DNA of 64,000 nt from Alphaproteobacteria bacterium. Its GTDB lineage: Bacteria > Pseudomonadota > Alphaproteobacteria > Reyranellales > Reyranellaceae. The stretch covers positions 62,001 to 126,000 of the forward strand of contig JAFKFK010000013.1 in assembly GCA_017307275.1 (NCBI GenBank), read 5' to 3'. Positions within the stretch are counted from its first letter, which is position 1; every line of letters starts with the position of its first letter. The position numbers and the translations under genes were made by a program. This document shows, piece by piece, positions 18,038 through 26,150 of this stretch. The notes below the pieces were generated by a model. The model was given only the letters and a program-made list of their open reading frames with translations. It was not told where the DNA came from and searched no databases.

Positions 18038-18556
18038 TCAGCCCTCGGTCCGGCGCGTCGTCTCGTAGAGGAACCACACGCGCTGCTCGGCTTCATCGAT
18101 CCAGTTCTCGATGAGGCTCGCAGTGGCGACATCGTTGTGCTCGTCGCAAAGCTCGTGAAGCGTGCGCATGCTGGCACAGAGCTGCTTGTTGTCGTCACGC
18201 AGCTCCGCCAGCATGTCGAGAGGCGTCACATAGTCGGCATCGTTGTCGAGCACACGTTGAAGACGCGAGATGTGGCCGATGGACCGGATGGTCGTGCCGC
18301 CAAGCTTGCGCACCCGCTCGGCAATCGGATCGCTCATCGCGTCGATCTGCGTCGCCTGTTCGTCGAGCATCAGGTGATAGTCGCGGAAATGCGGCCCCGA
18401 GATGTGCCAATGGAAATTCTTGGTCTTCCAGTAGAGCGCGGCGACGTCGGCCAGCAGCAGGTTCAGTCCGCCGGTCAGGTCACGGGTGGCGTTTTCGCCG
18501 AGGTCGGTCGGGGTGGCGAGCGCGACGGTCTTGCGTGACTTCGGATCCTTGCTCAT
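18038..18556 (-). CDS. dps: Dps-family ferritin-like protein
   Basis: 172 aa, forms the 12-mer iron-oxidising, DNA-protecting shell. The ferroxidase signature is intact: KTKNFHWHISGPHFRDYHLMLDEQATQIDAMSDPIAERVRKLGG supplies the His, Asp and Glu ligands. The N-terminal tail is basic (SKDPKSRK), as in DNA-binding Dps. ATG at 18556 is chosen over an upstream extension; AGGAG lies 9 bases before. It converges on argE. Stress control is expected, but no operator could be identified. Confidence 0.92.
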   Translation of the reverse strand: MSKDPKSRKTVALATPTDLGENATRDLTGGLNLLLADVAALYWKTKNFHWHISGPHFRDYHLMLDEQATQIDAMSDPIAERVRKLGGTTIRSIGHISRLQRVLDNDADYVTPLDMLAELRDDNKQLCASMRTLHELCDEHNDVATASLIENWIDEAEQRVWFLYETTRRTEG

Positions 18557-18632
18557 GGCTGGCACTCCTGCGGGTACAGATGGCAACAGCGCGACCCTAG
18601 CGTGCTTTCGCGACGTGGTGAACCGGCTCCGA

Positions 18633-19052
18633 TCAGAGGCCGGCGCAGACCGGCCTTTCCACGCGCAGAACACTCTCCTGGCCGAATCGCTTGACGTAAG
18701 TGTCGACGATCGACGCTACCTTTTTGTGATGGGCCGGTGCATCGAAGACGACGATGACGATGAGCTTACTGCTCTCACGCACAATGCGACCGGAGGCATC
18801 GCGGTACTGGCCACCGGTATCGACAACGCTGTGCCCGGCCGGAAACTGAGGCGTCACGATCTCCGTGACGAAGGACGCCCACTCGGCATCGCTCACCTGG
18901 CCGCCGGCGGGCTTGTCGCGCCCGAAGTAGAGGCTGACTTCGAGCGCAGGCTTAAGCGGAGCGGTGCAAACTGGTGGAGCGCCAGGCTGGGCGCAGGCCG
19001 ATAGCAGGAGCAGAACCCCTGCCGCACCGGCCTGCGATGCCCGAGACGACAT
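18633..19052 (-). CDS. DUF3574 lipoprotein
   Basis: 139 aa. Signal peptide with a good lipobox (LLLLSAC, Cys at about 21), so probably an outer-membrane or periplasmic lipoprotein. The mature region follows the DUF3574 pattern: SLYFGRDKPAGGQVSDAEWASFVTEIVTPQFPAG, then the DTGGQYRDASGRIVRESSK block. Function unknown in the family. It starts 2 bases after the stop of the upstream GST, so it is co-transcribed with it. Confidence 0.78.
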   Translation of the reverse strand: MSSRASQAGAAGVLLLLSACAQPGAPPVCTAPLKPALEVSLYFGRDKPAGGQVSDAEWASFVTEIVTPQFPAGHSVVDTGGQYRDASGRIVRESSKLIVIVVFDAPAHHKKVASIVDTYVKRFGQESVLRVERPVCAGL

Positions 19053-19054
19053 GC

Positions 19055-19681
19055 TCAGTTGAGATACGGTACCGCCATGCCCTTCGTGACAGCGGGGCGG
19101 GCGTTCACGATGTCGTACCAGCGCTTCACGTTGGGGAATTCGGCAAGGTTGACCGTGTGCCATTCGTGACGTGCCGCCCAGGGAAAGATCGACATGTCGG
19201 CGATCGTGTATTCCTCGCCGGCCACGAACGCCTTGCTGGCAAGCTGCCGGTCGAGCACGCCGTAAAGACGCTTGGCCTCGTCGACATAACGTTTGATGCC
19301 GTACTCGATCTTCGACGGTGCTGCGCGCAGGAAATGATGCGCCTGACCCAGCATCGGGCCGAAGCCGCCCATCTGCCACATGAGCCATTGCAGGGCGTCG
19401 TAACGGGCCACGCCCGTCGCCGGCAAGAATTTCGTCGTCTTGTCGGCGAGATAGATCAGGATCGCACCGGACTCGAAGAGCGAGTAAGGCTTGCCGCCCG
19501 GGCCGTCGGGATCGACGATCGCGGGGATGCGGTTGTTGGGGCTGATCCGCAGAAACTCCGGCTTGTGCTGTTCACCTTTGGAGATGTCGACCTTGTGCAC
19601 GCTGTAGGGCAGCCCGCATTCCTCAAGCATGATGGAAATCTTACGGCCGTTCGGCGTGCCCCACGTGTGAAGCTCAATCAT
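19055..19681 (-). CDS. Glutathione S-transferase, YfcG/YghU-like
   Basis: 208 aa. The thioredoxin-like N-domain starts MIELHTWGTPNGRKISIMLEECGLPY, with Thr-Pro-Asn replacing a classical catalytic Tyr/Ser/Cys, as in the nu-class disulfide-bond oxidoreductases. FLRISPNNRIPAIVD provides the cis-Pro and ESGAILIYLA the glutathione gamma-Glu site. The all-helical C-domain ends NARPAVTKGMAVPYLN, giving an intact reference for the frameshifted paralog 3 kb away. GGGGAGA precedes the ATG. Confidence 0.9.
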   Translation of the reverse strand: MIELHTWGTPNGRKISIMLEECGLPYSVHKVDISKGEQHKPEFLRISPNNRIPAIVDPDGPGGKPYSLFESGAILIYLADKTTKFLPATGVARYDALQWLMWQMGGFGPMLGQAHHFLRAAPSKIEYGIKRYVDEAKRLYGVLDRQLASKAFVAGEEYTIADMSIFPWAARHEWHTVNLAEFPNVKRWYDIVNARPAVTKGMAVPYLN

Positions 19682-19718
19682 CTCTTCATCTCCCCCGTCG
19701 TTGCGAAAAGTTGTCGTC

Positions 19719-20387
19719 TCAGCCCCAGCTGTCGTCGCCGCCGCCGTCGTCGAACGAAGCCGTGTCGTAGTCATCCTGCTGCATTCCAGCATCCTGATCA
19801 TAGGCCTGCTGCTGATCCTGCTGAGGTGACTGGGATGCGTCGGGTGGCATCAGCTCGGACGGCGTCTGCGGCACGGCTGCCTGTTGGCTGCTCCCACCCT
19901 GGCTGAAGGGGTTGGAGCTACCGCCCATCAAATTGCGGATACCTTCGAAGAGCAACGCGCCGCCCGCAACACCGGCCGCGGTCGCCATCGCCGTACGCAG
20001 GAAGCCACCGCCGCCAGCGCCCTGCTGCCCCACCGCAGCCTGCAACGGAGAACGCGTCGACGGAACCGAGGGCCGCGGCGCGGGCGCTTGTGGGGCTGAT
20101 TGTGCCGCCCCCCAGGGGCCGATCTTCGGGGCGCTGCCCAAAAAACCACCAGCGGCCGCAGCCGGCGCAGCGGCGGCCTTCGCCTCAAGCTCGGCGATAC
20201 GCTCCTGTGCGCCCTTCAGCGCCTGCTCCTGAACAAGCACGGTCTGCACGAGGAGATATGCGGATGCTGGCTGGCGTGCCACGAGGTCGCGGATCAACGC
20301 GTCCGCCTCGGCGTCGCGCGGCTGGGATTCGAACGGCTGCAGCCGACCGAAAAGCCCCGTGATAAGTTCACGTTCTTGATTCTGCAT
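19719..20387 (-). CDS. DUF2076 family protein
   Basis: 222 aa. Residues 1-70 form the conserved helical part (ERELITGLFGRLQPFE, then DALIRDLVARQPASAYLLVQTVLVQEQALK). A long Ala/Pro/Gly/Gln-rich linker follows, then a hydrophobic Gly-rich helix (RTAMATAAGVAGGALLFEGIRNLMGG) and an acidic Asp/Gly tail ending DDSWG. This is the DUF2076 architecture, often described as periplasmic or membrane associated with no firm role. GGAGG is present 9 bases upstream of the ATG. Confidence 0.8.
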   Translation of the reverse strand: MQNQERELITGLFGRLQPFESQPRDAEADALIRDLVARQPASAYLLVQTVLVQEQALKGAQERIAELEAKAAAAPAAAAGGFLGSAPKIGPWGAAQSAPQAPAPRPSVPSTRSPLQAAVGQQGAGGGGFLRTAMATAAGVAGGALLFEGIRNLMGGSSNPFSQGGSSQQAAVPQTPSELMPPDASQSPQQDQQQAYDQDAGMQQDDYDTASFDDGGGDDSWG

Positions 20388-20509
20388 GACAGTGCCTCCT
20401 GCCCCTTTGGTTCAAGGAGCACCGCCAACGTGGTTGCCCGTCCGCCGAGCGTCAAGAGCGGCCGGATTGATTACATCTTTGTAAAGTCCCGATAAAGGAC
20501 TTGCTCCCG

Positions 20510-20881
20510 CTATTCGATCACCTTGCGATACGAACGCTTGGCCGCAACCTTGCCGTCCCGCATGGTCATGACATCGCAGGCTTGGAAGCTCACAGGCCTG
20601 CCATCGGGCGAAGTGCCAGCAACCAGCAGCTCCAGCACGATCAGGTCGGGGCCGAAACTGCAACGCGCCAGTTCGTAGCGAATATCCGGCATGGTCCTGA
20701 ACGCGTTGGCGATTGCCGAGCGGATGGCCGCCGCACCTTCGAAACGCGCGCCATAGGGTTCCGGGCCTCTGGGAATCTCCCAGAGGCAATCCTCGCTCAT
20801 CAGCGCCATCGCGCCGTCGACATCATGGTCGTTCCACGGGCTCATGAAGCGTCTCACGAAGCCTTCGTCGTAGATCGTCAT
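20510..20881 (-). CDS. SnoaL/NTF2-like protein
   Basis: 123 aa, single cone-shaped NTF2-like domain: RRFMSPWNDHDVDGAMALMSEDCLWEIP at the N-terminus and the DVMTMRDGKVAAKRSYRKV C-terminal strands. Members are small enzymes (isomerases, hydrolases, cyclases) or ligand binders. ATG at 20881 is preferred over the GTG two codons upstream because GGAG then lies 7 bases away. It follows the DUF1579 gene by 12 bases, forming a two-gene unit divergent from the WYL regulator. Confidence 0.78.
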   Translation of the reverse strand: MTIYDEGFVRRFMSPWNDHDVDGAMALMSEDCLWEIPRGPEPYGARFEGAAAIRSAIANAFRTMPDIRYELARCSFGPDLIVLELLVAGTSPDGRPVSFQACDVMTMRDGKVAAKRSYRKVIE

Positions 20882-20893
20882 GCTCACTCTCCG

Positions 20894-21361
20894 TCAGACG
20901 CGCGTGAAGTCCATGATCCAGTTCGTTTCCCAGTCGCCCCCTTCATTGGGCAGGAAGGCCTGCTCCCAGCGTGCCGATGCCGACGTAATGCGCGACCAGA
21001 GGAAGCGGACCTTGATCGCATGGCCGTCATGGATGTCCTCACCCTCGAAGGTGCCTACGCCGTCGACGAACCGACCATGCACCGGCGGGAAGATCTGCCC
21101 CGGATAACGGCTGTCGAGCCAGTAGATCGACCAGGACTCCTTTTCGGGATCGTAGGTCCGCAGGCTGACACCGGCGTAGCGGCCTGATGGCAGTTGGATA
21201 TCGTCGTCGTCCATGTTGGCGAGGCCACCGAGGATCTTGCGCATCGAGCTGGTGCCAGGAAACTCGATCCACTCCGTGCAGCCGGCGAGTCGGCGACGCA
21301 GATAGCGGTGATGAACAGTCCAATTGCCGACGAGGAAGTCGAAGGCGGCTTGTTGCGACAT
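20894..21361 (-). CDS. DUF1579-like protein
   Basis: 155 aa, predicted lipocalin-like barrel. FDFLVGNWTVHHRYL at the N-terminus, TEWIEFPGTSSMRKILGGLANMDD, the RTYDPEKESWSIYWLDSRYPG block and ARWEQAFLPNEGGDWETNW near the end are family features. Function not established. AAGGGAG precedes the ATG. Together with the NTF2-like gene it is a good candidate target of the adjacent WYL regulator. Confidence 0.72.
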   Translation of the reverse strand: MSQQAAFDFLVGNWTVHHRYLRRRLAGCTEWIEFPGTSSMRKILGGLANMDDDDIQLPSGRYAGVSLRTYDPEKESWSIYWLDSRYPGQIFPPVHGRFVDGVGTFEGEDIHDGHAIKVRFLWSRITSASARWEQAFLPNEGGDWETNWIMDFTRV

Positions 21362-21408
21362 GACGGTCTCCCTTGATTGATGGGAGCAACGTCATACGGC
21401 TCTATACC

Positions 21409-21423
21409 TGACAGAATACGTCA
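21409..21423. promoter_or_regulatory. Candidate WYL-regulator operator
   Basis: TGAC-AGAATAC-GTCA, two 4-base arms around 7 bases, in the 86-bp gap between the divergent DUF1579 and WYL genes. YafY/WYL regulators commonly act on divergent neighbours through TGAC-containing palindromes. The arms are short, so this is a weak call. Confidence 0.3.
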
Positions 21424-21447
21424 TGAATTTCTGCTAATCTGCAGCAC

Positions 21448-22410
21448 ATGCGTGGCAGCCGGCTGCTTTCCATTCTGATGACCCTGCAGACCCGCGGTCG
21501 CACCACGGCAGAAGCGCTGGCTGCGCAGTTCGAGGTCTCGGTGCGGACGATCTATCGGGACATCGATCAGTTGAGCGCTGCCGACGTGCCGGTCTACGCC
21601 GACCGCGGTCCCGGCGGCGGCTTTCAGCTTCTCGACGGCTACCGCACCCGGCTGACCGGCCTCTCGCCAGCCGAGGCCGAGACCCTGTTCCTGGCCGGCC
21701 TCCCCGGCCCTGCCGCCGAACTGGGGCTTGCCGACGCGATGGCCACAGCCCAGTTGAAACTCACCGCTGCCCTGCCTGAGCGGACACGTGCAGGCGCCCG
21801 GCGCATTGCTGCTCGCTTTCACCTCGATCCGGTCGACTGGTTCCACGGCACCGAAACGGCACGTCTCCTACCTGCCCTCGCCAAGGCGGTATGGGACGAG
21901 ACCTCGGTCGACATCCGCTATCGGCGCGGACAAGGTTCGGTGGCGCGGCAGCTCAAGCCGCTCGGCCTCGTTCTGAAGGCCGGCACCTGGTATTGCGTCG
22001 CCGCCGTTGGCGAGCAGACGCGTACCTATCGCGTCGCCCACATCCTGGAGCTGACCTCGACCGGAGACGGTTTCGAGCGGCCGAAGGATTTCGACCTCGT
22101 TCGCTACTGGACAGCGTCGACACGTGCCTACGAAGTCGGCGTCTATCGCAGTCACGCGACCCTGCGCGTGTCGGCAATCGGCCTGGAACGGCTGGAGCCA
22201 CTGGGTGCCGCCGTCCAGCAGGCGGCGCGCGAGTCGGCTGAGCCGACGGACGCCGACGGATGGGTCAAGGTCACCATCCCGATCGAATCCGTCGATCAAG
22301 CAGCTCTCGACCTGTTGCGTCTGGGAAACGAAGGCGAGGTGCTGAAACCCGTGGCACTACGGCGGCGCATCGCCCGCACGGCCGACGAGATACGCCGCCG
22401 GAACAGCTAG
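21448..22410 (+). CDS. WYL-domain transcriptional regulator (YafY-like)
   Basis: 320 aa. DeoR-type winged helix at 1-55 (LQTRGRTTAEALAAQFEVSVRTIYRDIDQLSAADVPVYADRGPGGGFQL). A WYL domain lies in the second half, with KAGTWYCVAAVGEQTRTYRVAHI as the WYL-like strand and the Arg of YRVAHI as likely ligand contact. WCX-type tail at the end. Divergent from the DUF1579/NTF2 pair, which it probably controls. Its stop overlaps the ancestral end of the convergent GST (CTAG, 22407-22410). Confidence 0.88.
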   Translation: MRGSRLLSILMTLQTRGRTTAEALAAQFEVSVRTIYRDIDQLSAADVPVYADRGPGGGFQLLDGYRTRLTGLSPAEAETLFLAGLPGPAAELGLADAMATAQLKLTAALPERTRAGARRIAARFHLDPVDWFHGTETARLLPALAKAVWDETSVDIRYRRGQGSVARQLKPLGLVLKAGTWYCVAAVGEQTRTYRVAHILELTSTGDGFERPKDFDLVRYWTASTRAYEVGVYRSHATLRVSAIGLERLEPLGAAVQQAARESAEPTDADGWVKVTIPIESVDQAALDLLRLGNEGEVLKPVALRRRIARTADEIRRRNS

Positions 22411-22507
22411 CGGACGACCGAGGCGGTCTGACCGAACAGCACCTTGCGTTGTTCCTCGGTCTGGGTACCGGGCTTTTGGCGAAGGTCGGCGCCGGCCGCC
22501 TGTCCCT

Positions 22508-23131
22508 TCACCACTGCCGGTCGCTTGCCGGTCGCTTGCCGGTCTCCACGAACCACGTCTTGAGGTTCGGGAAATCATCGAGCTTCTGTCCGAAGTTCTT
22601 GTAGCCGACGATCCATGGCCAGATCGCCATGTCCGCGACTGAATAATCGCCGGCGACGAACGGACGATCCGCAAGGCGTTTGTTCAACACGCCGAACAGC
22701 CGATTGACCTCGTTGCTGTAGCGCTGCTGACCATAGGCGAGCTGTTCGGCCGGTGTGAATTGCGGCGCGTAGAGATTGAAGTGGCCGGCCTGTCCCGCCA
22801 TCGGGCCCAGACCGCCCATCTGCCAGTTGAGCCACTGCAGTACTTCGTACCTGCCGCGCAAGTCCTTCGGGAGAAACTTACCCGTCTTCTCGGCAAGGTA
22901 CTGCAGGATCGCGCCCGACTCGAAGACCGAGACAAGTTCGCCGCCGCCCGGTGGCTCGTGATCGACGATTGCGGGCATGCGGTTGTTCGGGCTGATCCTG
23001 AGGAACTCGGGCTTGAACTGATCGCCCGCACCGATGTTCACCGGCACCAGCCTGTAAGGCAGGCCGCATTCCTCAAGCATGATGGAAATCTTCCAGCCGT
23101 TGGGCGTCGGCCAATAGTACAGGTCGATCAT
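22508..23131 (-). CDS. Glutathione S-transferase, C-terminus lost by an 11-bp duplication
   Basis: 207 aa as it stands. The N-domain (MIDLYYWPTPNGWKISIMLEE), FLRISPNNRMPAIVD and ESGAILQYLAEK are intact and resemble the GST at 19055. The reading ends ...ETGKRPASDRQW. If one copy of an 11-bp tandem repeat (22517-22538) is removed, the frame continues GKRPAVVKGQAAGADL and on through KVLFGQTASVVR to a TAG at 22407-22409. That is about 35 residues of a typical YghU-like tail. So the present product is about 30 residues short. It may still fold, since the catalytic N-domain is complete, or be an early pseudogene; a sequencing error is also possible. Confidence 0.85.
   Translation of the reverse strand: MIDLYYWPTPNGWKISIMLEECGLPYRLVPVNIGAGDQFKPEFLRISPNNRMPAIVDHEPPGGGELVSVFESGAILQYLAEKTGKFLPKDLRGRYEVLQWLNWQMGGLGPMAGQAGHFNLYAPQFTPAEQLAYGQQRYSNEVNRLFGVLNKRLADRPFVAGDYSVADMAIWPWIVGYKNFGQKLDDFPNLKTWFVETGKRPASDRQW
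22517..22543. repeat. 11-bp tandem duplication inside GST gene
   Basis: CCGGTCGCTTG occurs twice back to back (22517-22527, 22528-22538) and a third partial copy CCGGT follows. 11 is not a multiple of 3, so the duplication shifts the GST frame. Slippage on a short direct repeat explains it. Confidence 0.9.
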
Positions 23132-23288
23132 GGCATCTCTCTCCTCGGGGCGAAGCAGGCACCGACGCTAGATCATCCGACGGAGCGGGCGAAACGAGGA
23201 AGCCTCATTAGGCCCATGAGGAAATGGTTGCGCCACCGTCCAGACAGTCGAGAATGCCGGCAACAAGGACACCCGGAGGATACGACCT

Positions 23289-23810
23289 ATGGCGATCTCG
23301 CTTTACGAGCTCAGCGTCACCAATTTCCTGCAGACATTGGGTGGCGTGGAGGGCTTCCTCGGTCGCGCCCTCACCCATTTCCAGGAGCAGAAAGCCGACT
23401 TGAACGAAGTCGTCGAAGCGCGGCTGGCGCCCGACATGCTGCCGTTCAAGTTTCAGCTTCACTCCGTCATACATCATTCCCTGGGCGCCATCCGCGGCGT
23501 GCAGGCCGGCGTCTTCAAGCCGCCGGCACCTGTGCCGGCGCTCGACTATGCCGGCATCCAGAAGGCGGTGACCGAGGCCCGCGAAGCCCTGCAGCAGCTC
23601 AAGCCCGACGAGGTGAACAACCTCATGGGCAAGGATGTCGTCTTCGAGATCGGCGACCGTAAGCTGCCGTTCACGGCGGAGAGCTTCCTGCAATCCTTCT
23701 CGCTGCCCAACTTCTATTTCCATGCCACGACCGCCTACGACATCCTGCGTCACAAGGGCGTGCCTCTCGGCAAGCGCGACTTCCTCGGCCGGATGCGCAT
23801 GAAGGGCTGA
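23289..23810 (+). CDS. DUF1993 (DinB-like) protein
   Basis: 173 aa. LYELSVTNFLQTLGGVEGFLGRAL helix, then RLAPDMLPFKFQLHSVIHHSLGAIRG with the characteristic D-M-x-P and His, and a C-terminal SLPNFYFHATTAYDILRHKGVPLGKRDFLG block that is diagnostic of DUF1993. Probably a four-helix bundle related to DinB; function unknown. GGAGG lies 9 bases upstream. It is followed 25 bases later by the flavin monooxygenase gene. Confidence 0.85.
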   Translation: MAISLYELSVTNFLQTLGGVEGFLGRALTHFQEQKADLNEVVEARLAPDMLPFKFQLHSVIHHSLGAIRGVQAGVFKPPAPVPALDYAGIQKAVTEAREALQQLKPDEVNNLMGKDVVFEIGDRKLPFTAESFLQSFSLPNFYFHATTAYDILRHKGVPLGKRDFLGRMRMKG

Positions 23811-23835
23811 CACCTTCGTCCGGCGGAGGGCGACC

Positions 23836-24825
23836 ATGCAGTTTGGACTGTTCGGCGGAGCGCGGACCAAACCCGCGGTCGGCCTCGAAGACAGCCAGGG
23901 CTACGAGAGCTTTATCGAATATGTGATCGAGGCGGACCGGCTGGGCTTCCGCCAGCTCTTCATGGTCGAGCACCATTTCACCGGCCACGGACAGGTCTCC
24001 GCCTCGATCACCGTCCTGGCCTACCTCGCGGCCAGGACGAAGAACATCCGCCTCGGCACTGCCGTCGTCGTCCTGCCCTGGCACAATCCCGTACTGATCG
24101 CCGAGCAAGTGGCCACGCTCGACCTGCTGACCGGTGGGAGGGTCGATTTCGGTGTCGGCAAGGGCTATCGCCAGGCCGAGTTCGACGGCTTCTGCATTCC
24201 CATGGCCGAGGCCACGGAGCGCTTCGACGAGGCCATGGAGGTGATCCGCAAGGCCTGGACGGCAGATGGCCGCTTCAGCCATCACGGCAAACGCTGGCAT
24301 TACGACAATATCCTCGTCGAGCCTGCGCCGGTGCAGCGCCCTCACCCGCCGCTGTGGCTGGCCGCCGGCAGTCCGGACAGTGTCCGTCGCGCTGCCCGCG
24401 AGGGATACCATTTGCTGCTGGACCAGCTTGCCCAGACCGACCAGATCGCCCGGCGCATCGTGATCTTCCGCGAAGAATGCGAGCGCGTCGGGCGCGTCTA
24501 TCATCCCGGCCTGGTGGCGACGGCGCGCGCCCTGCAGATGATCCATCACGAAAGCGAGCGGGCAGCGGCCTACGAGACACGCAAGCGCGTGATCGGCGTC
24601 ATTGGCGATCTGGCCCGAGACAAGCTGCCCGACCGGATCGAAGACGACACTGCGGCGCTGCTCGGCCGGCCCGAGGAAATCGTCTCGCGTCTACAGGAAC
24701 TGGAGGCGGTCGGCGCGACCAACATCCTGCTGGTCGATCCCAATGCCTCGCTGGCCAACCTGCGCGCCTTTGCACGCGAGGTCATGCCCGCACTGCAACC
24801 GGAGCGAAGCCTCGCCGTCCGATGA
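23836..24825 (+). CDS. LLM-class flavin-dependent oxidoreductase
   Basis: 329 aa luciferase-like TIM barrel using reduced FMN. Landmarks: MQFGLFGG strand, FRQLFMVEHHFTGHGQVSASITVLAYLAARTKNIRLGTAVVVLPWHNPVLIAEQVATLDLLTGGRVDFGVGKGY, all standard for bacterial luciferase-like monooxygenases. GGAGGG precedes the ATG. The gene lies 61 bases upstream of a Liv-type receptor gene, suggesting that the imported compound is its substrate or precursor, which is inference. Confidence 0.88.
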   Translation: MQFGLFGGARTKPAVGLEDSQGYESFIEYVIEADRLGFRQLFMVEHHFTGHGQVSASITVLAYLAARTKNIRLGTAVVVLPWHNPVLIAEQVATLDLLTGGRVDFGVGKGYRQAEFDGFCIPMAEATERFDEAMEVIRKAWTADGRFSHHGKRWHYDNILVEPAPVQRPHPPLWLAAGSPDSVRRAAREGYHLLLDQLAQTDQIARRIVIFREECERVGRVYHPGLVATARALQMIHHESERAAAYETRKRVIGVIGDLARDKLPDRIEDDTAALLGRPEEIVSRLQELEAVGATNILLVDPNASLANLRAFAREVMPALQPERSLAVR

Positions 24826-24886
24826 CACCACCTCGAATTCCGGGCTAGGATCGTCCGCCAAGACAAGAAAATCGGGAGGAAGGTTC

Positions 24887-26146
24887 ATGCTCATCAAGCG
24901 TCGCACCTTCGGCAAGCTGGCAGCCGCTGCAGGTGCCGGTACGAGCGCGTTTGGCTCGGCTCATGCCCAGGCCAAGCCGTTCACCATCGGCTTCGGCATG
25001 GCGCTGACCGGAGGCCTGGCGCCCAACGGCAAGGCCGCGCTGCTGGCCCTGCAGATCTGGGAGCAGGACGTCAACGCGCGCGGTGGCCTGCTTGGCCGAC
25101 CGGTAAAGCTTGTCTACTACGACGACCAGTCCAATCCGTCGAACGTCCCCGGCCTCTACACCAAACTCATGGATGTCGACAAAGTCGATATCGTGACCAG
25201 CGGCTACGCCACCAACATGGTCGCCCCGGCGATGCCTGTTGTCATGCAGCACGATCGCACTTTCTTCGCGCTCCTGGGTCTGGCGGTGAACAGCGAGTTC
25301 AAATACTCGCGCTACTTCTCGATCACGCCGACCGGCGGGCCCAAGCCCAAGGAATCGTTCGCCGAGGGTTTCTTCGCGGTTGCGATGGAGCAGACGCCCA
25401 AGCCGCAGACCCTGGCCATCACCGGCGCCGACGCCGAGTTCCCGCGCAACGCATTGGACGGCGTGCGCAACCAGGCCAAGCAGTACGGCTTGAAGATCGT
25501 TTACGACAAGACCTACCCGCCTTCGACGGCCGACTACACGCCGATCATGCGCGCGGTCGCGGCGACCAATCCCGACATCTTCTTCGCAGCCTCCTACCCG
25601 CCCGACTCCGTCGGGATAATCCGCGCCACGCATGAGATCGGCTTCAAACCCAAGATGTATGGCGGCGGCATGGTCGGCCTGCAGGCGACTGCCATCAAGA
25701 CGCAACTCGGGCCGCTCCTGAACGGCATCGTCGTCTACGACTTCTGGCTGCCTTGGGCAGGCTTCGCGACGGACGAGGGTCGGGAATTCCTGAAGAAATA
25801 CCAGGCGAAGTCTGCCGAAGCTGGCGTCGATCTGCTGGGCTACTACCTGCCGCCGTTCGGCTATGCGTTGGGCCAGGTCGTCGAACAGGCGGTCAAGGGT
25901 GCCGGCAGTGCCGACGACGCGAAGCTGGCCGAGTTCGCCCGCAAGAACGTCTTCAAGACCGTGGTCGGTGACATCAAGTTCAATACCGAAGGCGAATGGG
26001 AGCAGGCGCAGGTCGTCGCTGCCCAGTTCCAGGGCGTGAGTGGCAACGGCGTCGACCAGTTCCGTGATCCCAAGACGGAAGTGATCCTGTGGCCGACCAA
26101 GTACAAGACCGGCAACATCATCTATCCGTACGACCCGAAGAAGTGA
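24887..26146 (+). CDS. livK: ABC transporter substrate-binding protein (system 2)
   Basis: 419 aa type I receptor with a twin-arginine-like leader (KRRTFGKLAAAAG; cleavage near GSAHAQ). The mature N-terminus is FTIGFGMALTGGLAPNGKAAL, then VNARGGLLGRPVKLVYYDDQSNPSNVPGLYTKLM; late PPFGYALGQVVEQAV. ATG at 24887 after GGGAGGAAGG. It lies on the plus strand while the matching permeases and ATPases are on the minus strand and end 4 bases from its stop. So receptor and pore are transcribed from opposite ends. Confidence 0.9.
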   Translation: MLIKRRTFGKLAAAAGAGTSAFGSAHAQAKPFTIGFGMALTGGLAPNGKAALLALQIWEQDVNARGGLLGRPVKLVYYDDQSNPSNVPGLYTKLMDVDKVDIVTSGYATNMVAPAMPVVMQHDRTFFALLGLAVNSEFKYSRYFSITPTGGPKPKESFAEGFFAVAMEQTPKPQTLAITGADAEFPRNALDGVRNQAKQYGLKIVYDKTYPPSTADYTPIMRAVAATNPDIFFAASYPPDSVGIIRATHEIGFKPKMYGGGMVGLQATAIKTQLGPLLNGIVVYDFWLPWAGFATDEGREFLKKYQAKSAEAGVDLLGYYLPPFGYALGQVVEQAVKGAGSADDAKLAEFARKNVFKTVVGDIKFNTEGEWEQAQVVAAQFQGVSGNGVDQFRDPKTEVILWPTKYKTGNIIYPYDPKK

Positions 26147-26150
26147 CGTT

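Noticed and set aside
20471..20484. TTACA-TCTT-TGTAA inverted repeat
   Set aside because: Arms are only 5 bases and the site lies downstream of the NTF2-like gene and upstream of nothing obvious except DUF2076 at a distance on the wrong side; chance is likely.
19055..23131. The two GST genes as a recent tandem duplication
   Set aside because: They share motifs but differ at many positions and in their central regions, and unrelated genes lie between; an old paralogy or separate acquisition is more likely.
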